From Coremacera marginata (taxonomy: Eukaryota; Arthropoda; Insecta; Diptera; Sciomyzidae), in contig OU612043.1 in NCBI GenBank assembly GCA_914767935.1, positions 207,239,690-207,303,689 of the forward strand: a stretch of 64,000 bases of DNA. The letters run 5' to 3'. The first letter of the stretch is position 1; every line of letters starts with the position of its first letter. Shown here piece by piece: positions 22,530 to 32,255 of this stretch. Under the pieces are notes generated by a model that had not been told where the DNA came from, made no database searches, and was given only the letters and a program-made list of their open reading frames with translations. A program made the translations under genes and the position numbers.

Positions 22530-24905
22530 TAGTATTAACTTTAATACATGTTGTGATTCGTCCCCTTTGTCATTATCTTTCCGCGACTACAAGTCCATCG
22601 ATTTTTCATTATTGTATGGATTTCTTTCTCAAATTTGTTGGGACGAATGTTGGTTTTGTGTATCTGTTGGAGATAAGTTGAATGTTTTTACATCGCATGT
22701 TAGATATGCTTTTGAGAATTTTGTGTCTCTTCGTATTGTGACTGTTGTGAACAAGTATTGTCCATGGTATACCTCACATGTCAAAGCAGCTATTAAGAAA
22801 AGAAACAAGCTTTATAATAATTGGAAGAAACATCGCATTGATGTGAATTGGAAATCGTTCAAGATTGCTCGAAATGAAGCTGTCTCTGTAATAAGACAGT
22901 CCAAGAAAATATACTTTCGTAGGAAACTCGACCTTTCACTTTCTTCCAAAGTTCTTTGGAAAAATATACGTAAACTCGGTATCAGCAGCTAGGATAATGA
23001 TCAGTGTGACATTGACCCTAATAATCTTAATGATTTCTTTCTTTCCAACAACACACAAGGCAATTATATATTTCAATGTAGTGAACGTGTTTTCGAGGAA
23101 CGTGATAAATTTTCATTTTCTAATGTTGACATAAATGACGTCACTAAAGCGATTATGAATAAAATTAATTGAGTTTTATAAAATTAATTTTACCCTATAT
23201 AATTGAACCTTTGACTCATATTGTTAATCATTGTTTCACTACTTCGTGTTTCCCTGAATCGTGGAAAATTGGGACTGTTATCCCGATCGCAAAAGTTACT
23301 AATGCTTCTACCATGAAAGAGTTTAGACCTATTAGTATTCTGTCTACATTCTCAAAAATATGTGAGTCTCTCATGGCTAAACAAATAAATAATCATTTAG
23401 ATACTTATAACCTTCTATCTTCATGCCAATCTGGTTTCAGAGCTGGGCATAGCTGTGCGACGGCCATGCTTAAAGTTGTTGACGATATCCGTACTACATT
23501 TGATGCAGGACATATAACACTGCTTTGTTTATTAGATTTCTTCAAAGCCTTTGACAGTGTGAATCACTCTATTCTTTGTCACAAGCTTAGGCTGCTTTTT
23601 GGCTTCAACAATGATGCTGTTGTCTTAATAGCCAACTATCTTGATGGTAGAAAGCAAAGGGTAAAGATTAAAAATAGATTTACCGAATTGAAAGATAATG
23701 CAACTGGTGTGTCTCAAGGATCAATTCTTGGGCCCTTGCTGTTCAGTGTCTTCATTAATGATATTTTCACCGTGTGCAATGATGTGATGATGCATGCTTA
23801 TGCTGACGACATTCAGTTGTATTTGTCAAACCGTGTAGGACTACTTGTGCTGCAGATTGAATGATGATCTAAGTGCAATTTGTAGGTGGGCATCTGCCAA
23901 TGATCTCTGCCTTAATGCAAACAAATCTTATGTTCTGCCTATCTTCAAGGGAAAACTTGACGACCTAAGGATCCCGCCCATATTTTTAAATACCAGCAGT
24001 TTGGGAATGGTGAATAAAGTTAAAAATCTTGGGTTCTTTATCAATTCAAAACTGTCATGTTCTGATCACATCAATAATACTGTCAAAAGAATCTATTACA
24101 CGCTGCGTTGCCTACGGCTATCTGCTAGGTTTACACCAATTGAAGTTAAAAAGAGACTCGTTAAACAACTAATTGTGCCTTATATCACATACTCAGAACT
24201 AGTATATAGTAATTTAGATTCACTTTCAGCGCACAAAATACTTGTTGCCTTTAATGATGCAACCAGATATGTTTACGGATTGAGCAGGTTTGACCATATT
24301 TCAACATTAAGTAAGAACATTTTGGGTTGTAGCATTATTACTAACTGAATGCAAGAAATTGTATATTTCTGCATAAGCTTATTATCTACAGAACTTCGTC
24401 ATACCTTTTTCAAGAATTGCGTTTTTCTGTTTACAATCGAACTGGTAATCTTATCATACCGAAATTTAATTGTCTACAATCTAAACACCTTTTCTTCATC
24501 AATGCCATTAAACTATGGAATTCACTACCAGTTAGTATAAAATCAATCACTAGAACGAACAAATTCAAGCTTTCTGTTATGTCATATTTCTCAAACGACT
24601 AAAACAATCTAATAAAAATTGTAACTATTTTAAAAAAAAAAAAAAAAAAAAAAAATAGTAATAAATTATTTATCTTTACGATTTTACAAGTGTCACTGTT
24701 GATCATGTACTTTCTATTTCTATTTTTATTTTTACTCTTGTTTTAAACTATATGTAAATTTATTATTGTTAGTATAAGTTTAGAGTTCAAATACAAGCTA
24801 TATGCTAAAAGTTGATTATCTATGTCTTACCGTTGTGCTTCTAAAAGATCTTTTTGTATCTTACAGTACTAATTTATTTGCAAATAAATACAAATACAAA
24901 TACAA
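22530..24905 (+). mobile_element. CR1/jockey-group LINE, 5' truncated, decayed
   Basis: Contains the linker after the endonuclease, the reverse transcriptase and a 3' UTR. It ends with short tandem AAATAC units (AATAAATACAAATACAAATA). There is an internal A run at 24633-24655. The 5' end is not sharp and I could not read a duplication. Clade placement inside the CR1/jockey group is uncertain. Confidence 0.75.
22567..24602 (+). pseudogene. LINE reverse transcriptase pseudogene (CR1/jockey group)
   Basis: Three main pieces: 22567-22992 (linker, KAAIKKRNKLYNNWKKHR), 23169-23864 (RT core: EFRPISILSTFSKICE, SGFRAGHSCATAML, LLDFFKAFDSVNHSIL, GVSQGSILGPLLFSVF, AYADDIQLYL) and 23845-24348 (thumb, WASANDLCLNANKS). 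The catalytic YADD is kept. The pieces are separated by a TAG at 22990, a stop and likely small deletion near 23170, a frameshift near 23850 and a TGA at 24346. The element cannot encode a full protein. Confidence 0.85.
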
Positions 24906-25029
24906 CAGTTTCTTTTTTCTTGTATTTCTAAATTTTATTGAATCAACTAAATTAAAATAATTGTCCAAGAAATCTTGCTGTGTGCAAAATGACAAGACCA
25001 AAAGAGAATTGAAAACTTGCTTTCAAGAA

Positions 25030-25140
25030 TACTCGCCGTGTGTAAAGAGATCAAACTAATGACTTCACATTACTCAAGGAAAAATAATCCAATGGTGTTA
25101 AGTCGCACGATATTCGTGGCCAGTTGTTCAGTTTATAAGG
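25030..25140 (-). pseudogene. Mariner remnant with NNWPRISCDLTPLDYF
   Basis: The minus-strand frame holds KLNNWPRISCDLTPLDYFSL, which matches the block around the third catalytic Asp in DD41D-type mariners (compare VNWPPRS at 56.6 kb). The upstream part up to 25389 is open but not clearly transposase. No TIRs found. Confidence 0.5.
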
Positions 25141-25415
25141 TTCATAGGCCAAAATCTTTACGTAAAATGTTCCATAAAGTGAATACACACACCTACAAGT
25201 GCAGCGCGTAATGGCGAATCGACTCACTTTATTTGTATTATCATTTGGCTTGGAGCATATGTGATGCAAAAAAGATTCATGATTAATCGAAAAAGTCACT
25301 CGAATGGTCCATTCTGTCGGCGTAAAGTGGACGTAGCGCACGGTAACATTCGCGAACTGAACCACGATTTTTAAAATAAATTTGCGCAATGCAATCGTTC
25401 TGACGTTAGTCTATC

Positions 25416-25470
25416 CAAGGTATATTTAACATGGTAGTTTCGTCTCGGAGCGGTGGGTGGGTGGGTTCTC
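25416..25470 (-). mobile_element. MITE B terminal fragment
   Basis: CAAGGTATATTTAACATGGT then AGTTTCGTCTCGGAGCGG matches the left end of MITE B copy 2. It breaks off into a GGGTGGGT run. Confidence 0.65.
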
Positions 25471-25825
25471 GGAGAGACCTGCATCAAGTACTTGAAAAAT
25501 CAAGTTTTTTCAAGTACTTGAAAATTCACTTGGTTTGAACTTGAAAAAACCAAGCAAAGCAAGCTTCGTATCAAACTAATCAATCGCAAGTTTTATTGTT
25601 CTGCTGCGCACAAAATCTTGAAGCACTTGAAATTTTCGGGAAAATACTTGAATATGTTCGGCAAAAGCTTATGAGCTTGCAAGTATCCAAATAGTTCAAA
25701 TTGGGAAAGCTTGCTGTCTTGGGGGTCGCTGAGTGTGAGGGTGTGAGGGGCTTAGTTATCAGAATAAGCTGCATACCACACTTTTCGATAATTTTTTTTT
25801 TTTAAAGGAAACTAAGATCAAAGTG

Positions 25826-28553
25826 GAACAGGGGGCGAACCTTCACATGGCAACGTGTCTGACCGCCTCAACCTGGCGAGGCCAGCATTATCCATGTCGA
25901 AATCGTCTCAAGTCGACTCAAACCTCCACGTGGTGTTCCCTGGGCAACGGCAAACTGGCATCCGTCAGTTTGACGGCTAATTTGAGCGGCGGGTCACTCC
26001 ATAGACCTTAAACATGGAATGTGCGCAGGGCTTGGGTCCCGCCACATTACTACTGCCCAATGAAAACTAAACCAGCCTCGGATAAGAACCCCAATTACGT
26101 TGACGACCACCGCTGCCTTCATGAGACCTCCACGAACAACGGTCTAAGACTGATTGACTTCGCCGCGGCGCGAAACATGGTAGTTAGTAGCACCAGATTT
26201 AAGCACCTCGACATCCATAAGGCCACCTGACTGTCCCCGGATCAAAAAACGCGAAACCAAATTGATCATGTTGTAATCGACGGAAGGCATGCCTCTAGTG
26301 TTCTAGATGTGCGTACATTTCGGGGGGTCAACATTGACTCCGACCATTATCTTGTTGCAGCCAAGATCCGCATGCGATTATGCAATGCGAAGAACATACG
26401 CACAGGAATGCAACGAAAGCTAGATGTCGCTAAGCTGCAATTACAACGGACTGCCGAAGCCTACTCCGCTCAACTCTCGGTTAAGCTCAACCAACCAACC
26501 TCTGGACCCGACGACGCCGGCGGACGCCGGCGGGCGCTGCCGCTGAAGAAGTCATTGGTTTCCGGCACCCGCAACCTCGGAACCAATGGTATGATCAGGA
26601 GTGTCGCATTGCGACTGCAGTAAAAAACGCCGCTTATAGAAAAACGCTGCAGTCAGCTGCAACGCGAGCCGTGCGAGAAAACTACCGCGAAAAGAGGAAG
26701 GAAGAGAGGCGCCTTTTCAGACGCAAGAAAAGAGAGCAGGAAAAGCGTGAGCGTGAGGAACTAGAGGTATACCAGGGCAAGAAGGATGCACGAAAATTCT
26801 ATCAACAGGTTAAGCGTCTAACCCAAGGTTTCAAGCCCGGAGCATCCACTTGTAGAGACGAAAATGGAGATCTGAATACGGATACGCAGTGTGTGCTGAG
26901 ATTGTGGAGACGGCACTTCTCCAACTTACTTACTGGCAACGATTCCACCAATGCCGCCCATGGAGAGCGCAGTTCAGAGCTACCAATCAACAATGACGGA
27001 GTGGAAGTACCACCACCTAGCCATGATGAGGTTCGAGTTGCTATCCAACGACTCAAAAACATCAAAGCAGCGGGTGCTGACGGCCTGTCAGCTGAAATGT
27101 TTAACACCGGCGGCGATGAATTGATAAGGCGCATGCATCAGCTCATCAGCAAAATATGGCTAGAAGAAAGCATGCCCGACGATTGGAACCTCAGCGTACT
27201 GTGCCCTATACTTAAGAAAGGAGACCCAACAATCTGCGCAAGTTATAGAGGTATCAGTCTTATTTCCATCGCATATAAGGTTCTCTCAAGCGTACTGTGT
27301 GAAAGATTAAAGCCGATTACAAAAACACTGATTGGACCTTATCAGTGTGGCTTTCGACCTGGTAAGTCCACCATAGACCAGATTTTCACGCTACGACAAA
27401 TCCTGGAGAAAACCCACGAAAATCAAATTGACACACACCATCTCTTTGTCGATTTTAAAGCTGCGTTCGATAGCCCGAGAAGGGATTGCCTATACGCAAC
27501 AATGTCTGAGTTCGGTATACCTGCAAAGTTGATCAGAATGACGTTGAGCAACACACGCAGCTCCGTCAAGGTAGGAAATGACCTCTCCGAAACCTTCAAT
27601 ACCGAAAGAGGTTTCAGGCAAGGCGATCCACTGTCTTGCGATCTCTTTAACATCATCATGGAGGGGATCGTACGAAAGGCCGGTGTGCATCGTAATGGCA
27701 CCATTTTCTACAAAGGCGTCCAGCTCCTTGCGTACGCTGATGATATTGATATTGTCGGCAGAACCAAGAGAGATGTTACCGCTGCTTTCGCCGCTATCGA
27801 AAAGGAATCAGCCAAAGTGGGTTTGACGATAAATGAGGGCAAAACAAAATATATGCTGTGTACAAACAAGGGAGCTCGGCGTTTAGACTCCCACGTTTCA
27901 TCCGGCAGCTATAACTTTGAAGTAGTCAAGGAGTTCGTTTACCTTGGCACCGCCATTAATACGAAAAACGAAATCAGCCTGGAGATAAAGCGAAGAACAA
28001 TAATTGCTAATAGGTGCTACTACGGGCTCAGTAAGCAACTAAGTTCCAGAGCCCTCTCTCGATCGACAAAACTAACACTCTACAAGACGCTCGTTCTACC
28101 TGTGCTGCTTTATGACGCTGAGGCATGGGTAGTTTCACAAACTGACGCAGCCGCTCTGGGGGTGTTCGAGAGAAAAGTTCTTCGCAAAATCTTCGGTCCT
28201 GTTCGAGTCGGCGATGACTATCGCATCCGAATGAACCGCGAGCTGTATGAGCTCTACGATGACATTGACGTAGCTCGGCGTATAACTGTGCAGCGACTAC
28301 GCTGGCTGGGTCATGTCCATCGTATGAACGACGAAGCTCCAGCGAAAAAGGTGCTCGAGGCGAGGGTCGCTGGTCAACGACGACGAGGGAGACCATGCCT
28401 CCGATGGATGGACCAGGCTGAGGAAGCCCTAACCGCACTTGGTGTATCCGATTGGAGAAGGCGCGCGCAAAGCAGAGGCGCCTGGCGAGAGCTGATGAGG
28501 TCGGTTGAAACCCGGACACGGGTTGTTACGACCAACTAAGTAAGTAAGTAAGT
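25826..28553 (+). mobile_element. RTE-like LINE copy 1 with 12-bp TSD
   Basis: AAGATCAAAGTG flanks the element at 25814-25825 and 28554-28565. It starts GAACAGGGGGCGAAC, has a shortened endonuclease region, a long RT frame, and a 3' tail of four TAAG units. A TGA interrupts the endonuclease at about 26228 (ATAAGGCCACCTGACTG), and a tandem CGCCGGCGGA-like duplication near 26517-26537 shifts the frame before the RT. Confidence 0.9.
26671..28539 (+). CDS. Reverse transcriptase of RTE-like LINE copy 1
   Basis: 622 codons from an internal ATG. The same frame is open upstream to about 26536 (EEVIGFRHPQPRNQWYDQEC), so the natural protein started earlier, in the endonuclease. RT motifs are in order: YRGISLISIAYKVLS, QCGFRPGKSTIDQIF, LFVDFKAAFDS, GFRQGDPLSCDLFN and LLAYADDIDIVG with the catalytic YADD. 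The C-terminal RRRGRPCLRWMDQAEEAL is typical of RTE-like insect LINEs. Compared with copy 2, nine bases are missing after KLIR. The RT frame is intact, but the whole element is not functional because of the broken endonuclease. Shadow frames on the other strand are not genes. Confidence 0.9.
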   Translation: MRENYREKRKEERRLFRRKKREQEKREREELEVYQGKKDARKFYQQVKRLTQGFKPGASTCRDENGDLNTDTQCVLRLWRRHFSNLLTGNDSTNAAHGERSSELPINNDGVEVPPPSHDEVRVAIQRLKNIKAAGADGLSAEMFNTGGDELIRRMHQLISKIWLEESMPDDWNLSVLCPILKKGDPTICASYRGISLISIAYKVLSSVLCERLKPITKTLIGPYQCGFRPGKSTIDQIFTLRQILEKTHENQIDTHHLFVDFKAAFDSPRRDCLYATMSEFGIPAKLIRMTLSNTRSSVKVGNDLSETFNTERGFRQGDPLSCDLFNIIMEGIVRKAGVHRNGTIFYKGVQLLAYADDIDIVGRTKRDVTAAFAAIEKESAKVGLTINEGKTKYMLCTNKGARRLDSHVSSGSYNFEVVKEFVYLGTAINTKNEISLEIKRRTIIANRCYYGLSKQLSSRALSRSTKLTLYKTLVLPVLLYDAEAWVVSQTDAAALGVFERKVLRKIFGPVRVGDDYRIRMNRELYELYDDIDVARRITVQRLRWLGHVHRMNDEAPAKKVLEARVAGQRRRGRPCLRWMDQAEEALTALGVSDWRRRAQSRGAWRELMRSVETRTRVVTTN

Positions 28554-28565
28554 AAGATCAAAGTG

Positions 28566-28920
28566 ATTGTATTGTTCTACACTTCATCGTTTCATCTTTT
28601 GCGTTCACCGCAGCTGGGTATCGAATTGAATACTTCCAGTCGTATTCGTATTCCAGTGCGTGGTCATTCAGCTTAATATCTTTTGAATGTAAGCACACGC
28701 TCATGCACGCGAATCAAATAATTCCACAAAATTGTATTTTTTTTAATATAGAAACTAAAAAAATGTTAACCGTTAAATGACGCACTACACCCAATTTACC
28801 AATTTGTCATATGGCACAAAGGACTGTTCCAAAAAAACCGAAATATTTTTAACTGCTCTTCGATTTTGTAATAGTGGGTGAAAAAATATATTTATAAAAA
28901 ACATCAAAATCGAAAGCTAT
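28566..28920. other. Intergenic, no feature seen
   Basis: AT-rich, no gene or repeat that I can support. Confidence 0.45.
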
Positions 28921-28986
28921 AATCGCCTTTTGTGAGAAAATAGCCAGCTGTCACTACCACTTTGTTAATTGCATTATGGTTCAGGC

Positions 28987-29168
28987 CATGATACAATTAT
29001 CAAGGTAGTAGTGACAGTTCGTTTGGCGAACATAGCTTGCCAAAAATAGTATAAAATAGAGAACGAGAAAAAAAAAACAAATAAAAATTAAAATATACAA
29101 GGAAGTGACAACCTAAGATCGCAGTTTTCGAGAAAATAGCCTGTTGTCGCTACCACCTTATGATGATA
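28987..29168 (+). mobile_element. MITE J, related termini, possible 8-bp TSD
   Basis: Starts CATGATACAATTATCAAGGT and ends ACCACCTTATGATGATA. GTTCAGGC lies at 28979-28986 and 29169-29176. The 60 bp before the element resemble its own right part (GAGAAAATAGCC...TACCACYTT), so the repeat could instead reflect two tandem copies. Confidence 0.5.
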
Positions 29169-29216
29169 GTTCAGGCTATCAGTGTATTCGAGGAGAGAGA
29201 TAAGAAAAAGCAACCA

Positions 29217-29371
29217 GGTAGCCTTGACAACTGACTTTTTTTTCAAATCAATACAAAGTTTAACTTGTCATCTGTTTTGCTGCTTATTCGTTTTCTCTTC
29301 TTCGATGTGTTTTTGACAACTTCTGATCGTCTACAGAACTGTCAATCCTACCTTGTAATTATTATATCATG
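29217..29371 (+). mobile_element. MITE K copy 2
   Basis: AGGTAGCCTTGACAACTGAC to CCTTGTAATTATTATATCATG, the same order as the copy at 2.95-3.14 kb but lacking its left CATG tip. Its right CATG is also the first four bases of MITE C copy 5. Confidence 0.65.
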
Positions 29372-29481
29372 GTAGGGTCGACTCGGAGGAGAAAGGTGTA
29401 AAAAGTAGAAAAAATGAGGCTAGTTGTAAAAAGCAGCTGTTCATCTCGGGTGTCTTTATGTTCACGTTTTGCAGTTCATTT

Positions 29482-29830
29482 GATGTGACGGCCGTGGCGC
29501 AGTGGGTAGAGTATGTTGCCCATACGCCAGAGAACCCTGGTTCGAATCCCACCTAACACAGAGTTTTTTAATTTGAATTAATTTTTCTGTTCGGCCTTCA
29601 CCTCACTGCAGATAATGACAAACACCTCAGAGAGTAAAAATAACTGCCGTGAAAAGCTTCTTGAGAACATAAGCCGTTCGGAGTCGGCAAAACGCATGTG
29701 TGTAGGGGCCAGTTCTCGATCATTTGTGTTCAAACATTTCACAACACACACAACACAATTGATCATAAGAAGCTCGGTCAAAGTCCTTTCAAGGGCTGAA
29801 AGGGCCATTTCGTTTTTCTTTTGTTTTCAT
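29482..29830 (+). mobile_element. tRNA-derived SINE copy 1
   Basis: Head GGCCGTGGCGCAGTGGGTAG (A box) and GGTTCGAATCC (B box) mark a tRNA-like RNA polymerase III promoter. A 250-bp body follows with TTAATTTTTCTGTTCGGCC, TCTCGATCATTTGTGTTCA and CTTTCAAGGGCTGAAAGGGC. GCAGTTCATT and GCAGTTGATT flank it (9 of 10 match). Three more copies lie at 45.4, 46.2 and 51.4 kb. Confidence 0.75.
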
Positions 29831-29916
29831 GCAGTTGATTTTAGGTTAAAATGGTCATAGGTTTTTTTTGTGAATTTAACTCTTCTTTCACATTTTATAG
29901 TTTTTACTAGTATAAA

Positions 29917-30573
29917 AGCCCGTCCTACGACGTGTTGAAAGCATTTACACTAAACTGTCATTAGTTCTTGCCATTATTACAGTGCTTTTACAACATCGAC
30001 TGCTCTGAAAAATTTTCAGCCACCATAAAAACCACCCCCTGTTTCAAAGCTGACTTCGAGTGGATTCCCAAAACATGAAATTTTTTATTGGACCATAGCC
30101 GAGATGGTTTTTTTTATATAACTTAAGCATAACATATCCGATTTTAATAAGTAATATGTCGTTTAAAAGTGCTTTACCAGTATTACATTTTCTCTTCAGA
30201 CCATTTGTACTTCCAAAGTCATATTTGACTAGTAAGCCCCGTTAGCCCGACTTAACCCCCCTAAAATTGTTTGTGTTTTCCTCATAAAATTAAAGTCCGT
30301 GATGGTAAAAGTCGTGAAAGTCAGCTAAGATGGTCAAAAATACATACGCACCAACGTTAAGATTATACTTTAAATTTTGTGAATTTTCTTCTTTATGCAT
30401 TTTTTGCGATAAATTTTTGTATAAAAACGTTTAAATGTGAGACTGGTTTTAGGTTTAATCGGGTACGAGTATTTAATTTCTGGCATCAATTTTGCTCTAC
30501 CTAAGTACGTTTATATACAAAAATTTTTTTAAAAAATTCATAAAGAACAAATTCAGAAGATTACAGATCAAGA
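29917..30573 (-). mobile_element. Helitron-like insertion in MITE C (657 bp)
   Basis: Inserted between A and T of the MITE C sequence ATAGTTTTTATTACAC, which is uninterrupted at 1680. On the minus strand it begins TC (TCTTGATCTGTAATC) and ends with the short hairpin CGTCGTAGGACG, GGCTTTTATA and CTAG. A/T target, TC start, 3' hairpin and CTAG end are the Helitron signature. No Rep/helicase frame. Confidence 0.6.
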
Positions 30574-30882
30574 TTACAGAGTTCTTATAATATTTTCACA
30601 CAAATTATCGCAAATTTAACACACTCGACTGCACTGTTTAGAACTTAGAAATATTATATGATAGTAAGGCCGAAAAGCCGCTTTTCGGACAATAATGGCT
30701 TTTCAGCTGAAAAGCTACATGATGTTAAGTTTTTCGCTATAGAAGAACTGTCAAATGAAAAGCTGATATTTGTTTGCTTTTCAGCGAAAAACTCTGAAAT
30801 GTTAAAAAACAACCCTGATTGTGAAGTCTGTTTTTTGGAGTAAAGTCAAAATCTATTACTACAATCCAAGAAAAGTCAAAAT

Positions 30883-31291
30883 CAAGGCTCATTAATATAG
30901 GTTAAGTCACTTGAGAGAAGCTCGGTCGAACTGTCTGAATGGATAAAAGGAAAGTTTTAAAAAATAACCTGAATCTGTCCAATTTTTAGCTAACAGCCAA
31001 GGTTGATTTATAAGGTTGTCGCAGGGCTGATCGCACTCTCTTCTCAGTACCCGTAATCGTCAAAACCAGTCAATTTTGCGAATGACTACGAAAGAAAAAC
31101 GGATGATAAAAGAGAGCACTTGCAGATTTTCTATGAGCTGTCAACTTCGATTTGACAATTATGGGTACTCGCTCTCTCCCTTGCGACAACCTTATAAATC
31201 AACCTTGCTAACAGCTACTTTGACCGTTCGAGCAAAGGCGGAAAAAGAGTGCTTTTCTCTCAAGTGACTTAACCTATATTAATGAACCTTG
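30883..31291 (+). mobile_element. MITE D copy 2 with near-perfect 8-bp TSD
   Basis: CAAGGCTCATTAATATAGG to CCTATATTAATGAACCTTG. Flanks GTCAAAAT (30875-30882) and ATCAAAAT (31292-31299) match 7 of 8. The nearby tract CAAAATCTATTACTACAATC recurs after the element. MITE A copy 4 sits inside. Confidence 0.75.
30998..31207 (+). mobile_element. MITE A copy 4 (210 bp, perfect 8-bp TSD)
   Basis: Full element inside MITE D. CTAACAGC flanks it at 30990-30997 and 31208-31215. MITE D copy 1 shows the empty site TTTTTAGCTAACAGCTACTT. Confidence 0.85.
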
Positions 31292-32119
31292 ATCAAAATC
31301 TATTGCTAAAATCCAAGTTGTCACTGATATTTGCATTTCGTCTGTCTGTTTTTATTTGTTTTGATTTGTGCACAAACTTTCTTCACAATTGGAAAATTTA
31401 ATTAAAATGGAGACAAATAAATACACTTCACTGCGCGTGAAGTGAAGTGCCCTTCATTAGGCAATATTCGTCGAGTTGTGGGAAGAGAAAGCAGAGGAGT
31501 TTTGCGGTGCACGAAAAAATACGCACATATATGCCGGAATGGCCAGTGACATAGGCTTCTGATAAGTGCGCACAAATATATCCAAATAATGATATCCAAA
31601 TAAATGAAATCTTTTTTACAAGAAAAAAAAAGTGCTTTTAAAGAATTTTATTTACTAAGCCCAGTACAATGAAACAAAACGTTATACTAACAAACATATG
31701 ACTACTGTCTGTCAAATGAAAAGCTGTTTTCAAGTCCGAACATCTTTTTCTGAAAAGAGGTTTTTCAGCTGAAAAGCGCTTTTCGGTCTGTGTGTGAACA
31801 TACTATAACATATGTATTTACTTAATTTGAAATTTCGACGAACTTTGTTGTTTTGACAACTAGCCGCCGATATTTTTATCGTGCACTCTTAGTTGATGTG
31901 TGAGCACACTAATATTTTCGGCCATACCTTATAATTCTGCCATGGTTTCCTATTGACATCTTTAAGATGCCATTTTTAATTTTACAATGTCCAATGATAA
32001 TGGAAAGAGGACATTAAAATATCACGATTCCATTACAAAAGATTAGGCATAATTTTTCGAAATAAAATATTAAAGTTTGGCAATTTTTACTTTTTTTAAA
32101 ATTTGAAATGCACTGTTTG

Positions 32120-32255
32120 TCCGTCAGTCTAAAGCAGTGTCGGCCAAGAAAACACTTTCACTGTTCTTTCAGTTGTGTGCTAGTGCTAGCACATGTGAGA
32201 GCGACAGAGACGCACAGGGTTCCCGATGCACGTGTGCATAGGCGCTGGCCCACAC
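32120..32255 (-). repeat. Dispersed repeat Q copy 2
   Basis: Reverse of the 14.23-14.43 kb repeat: CTGTTCTTTCAGTTGTGTGC, GTGAGAGCGACAGAGACGCA, then GGGTTCCCGATGCACGTGTG. Confidence 0.55.

Larger units (their letters stand above)
30655..31805. mobile_element. Element V, CCGAAAAGC-ended, contains MITE D
   Basis: The left part has AGTAAGGCCGAAAAGCCGCT and the right part GCGCTTTTCGGTCTGTG then ACATACT. The inverted CCGAAAAGC blocks and the outer AGTA/TACT suggest a TIR element. TTTTCAGCTGAAAA palindromes recur inside. Borders are set by where MITE C stops and resumes. Confidence 0.5.
29368..31944 (+). mobile_element. MITE C copy 5, split by three insertions
   Basis: Pieces of MITE C in order: 29368-29482 (CATGGTAGGGTCGACTCGGA to GTTTTGCAGTT), 29831-29916 (TTTAGGTTAAAATGGTC to ATAGTTTTTA), 30574-30655 (TCTTATAATATTTTCAC to ATTATAT), and about 31805-31944 (TTTGAAATTTCGACGAACTT to ATAATTCTGCCATG). 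A SINE, a Helitron and element V fill the gaps. Confidence 0.75.

Noticed and set aside
28028..28519. 163-codon minus-strand frame in LINE copy 1 (and its twin at 39478-39969)
   Set aside because: It is antisense to the conserved RT C-terminal domain, and identical in both copies only because the LINEs are nearly identical.
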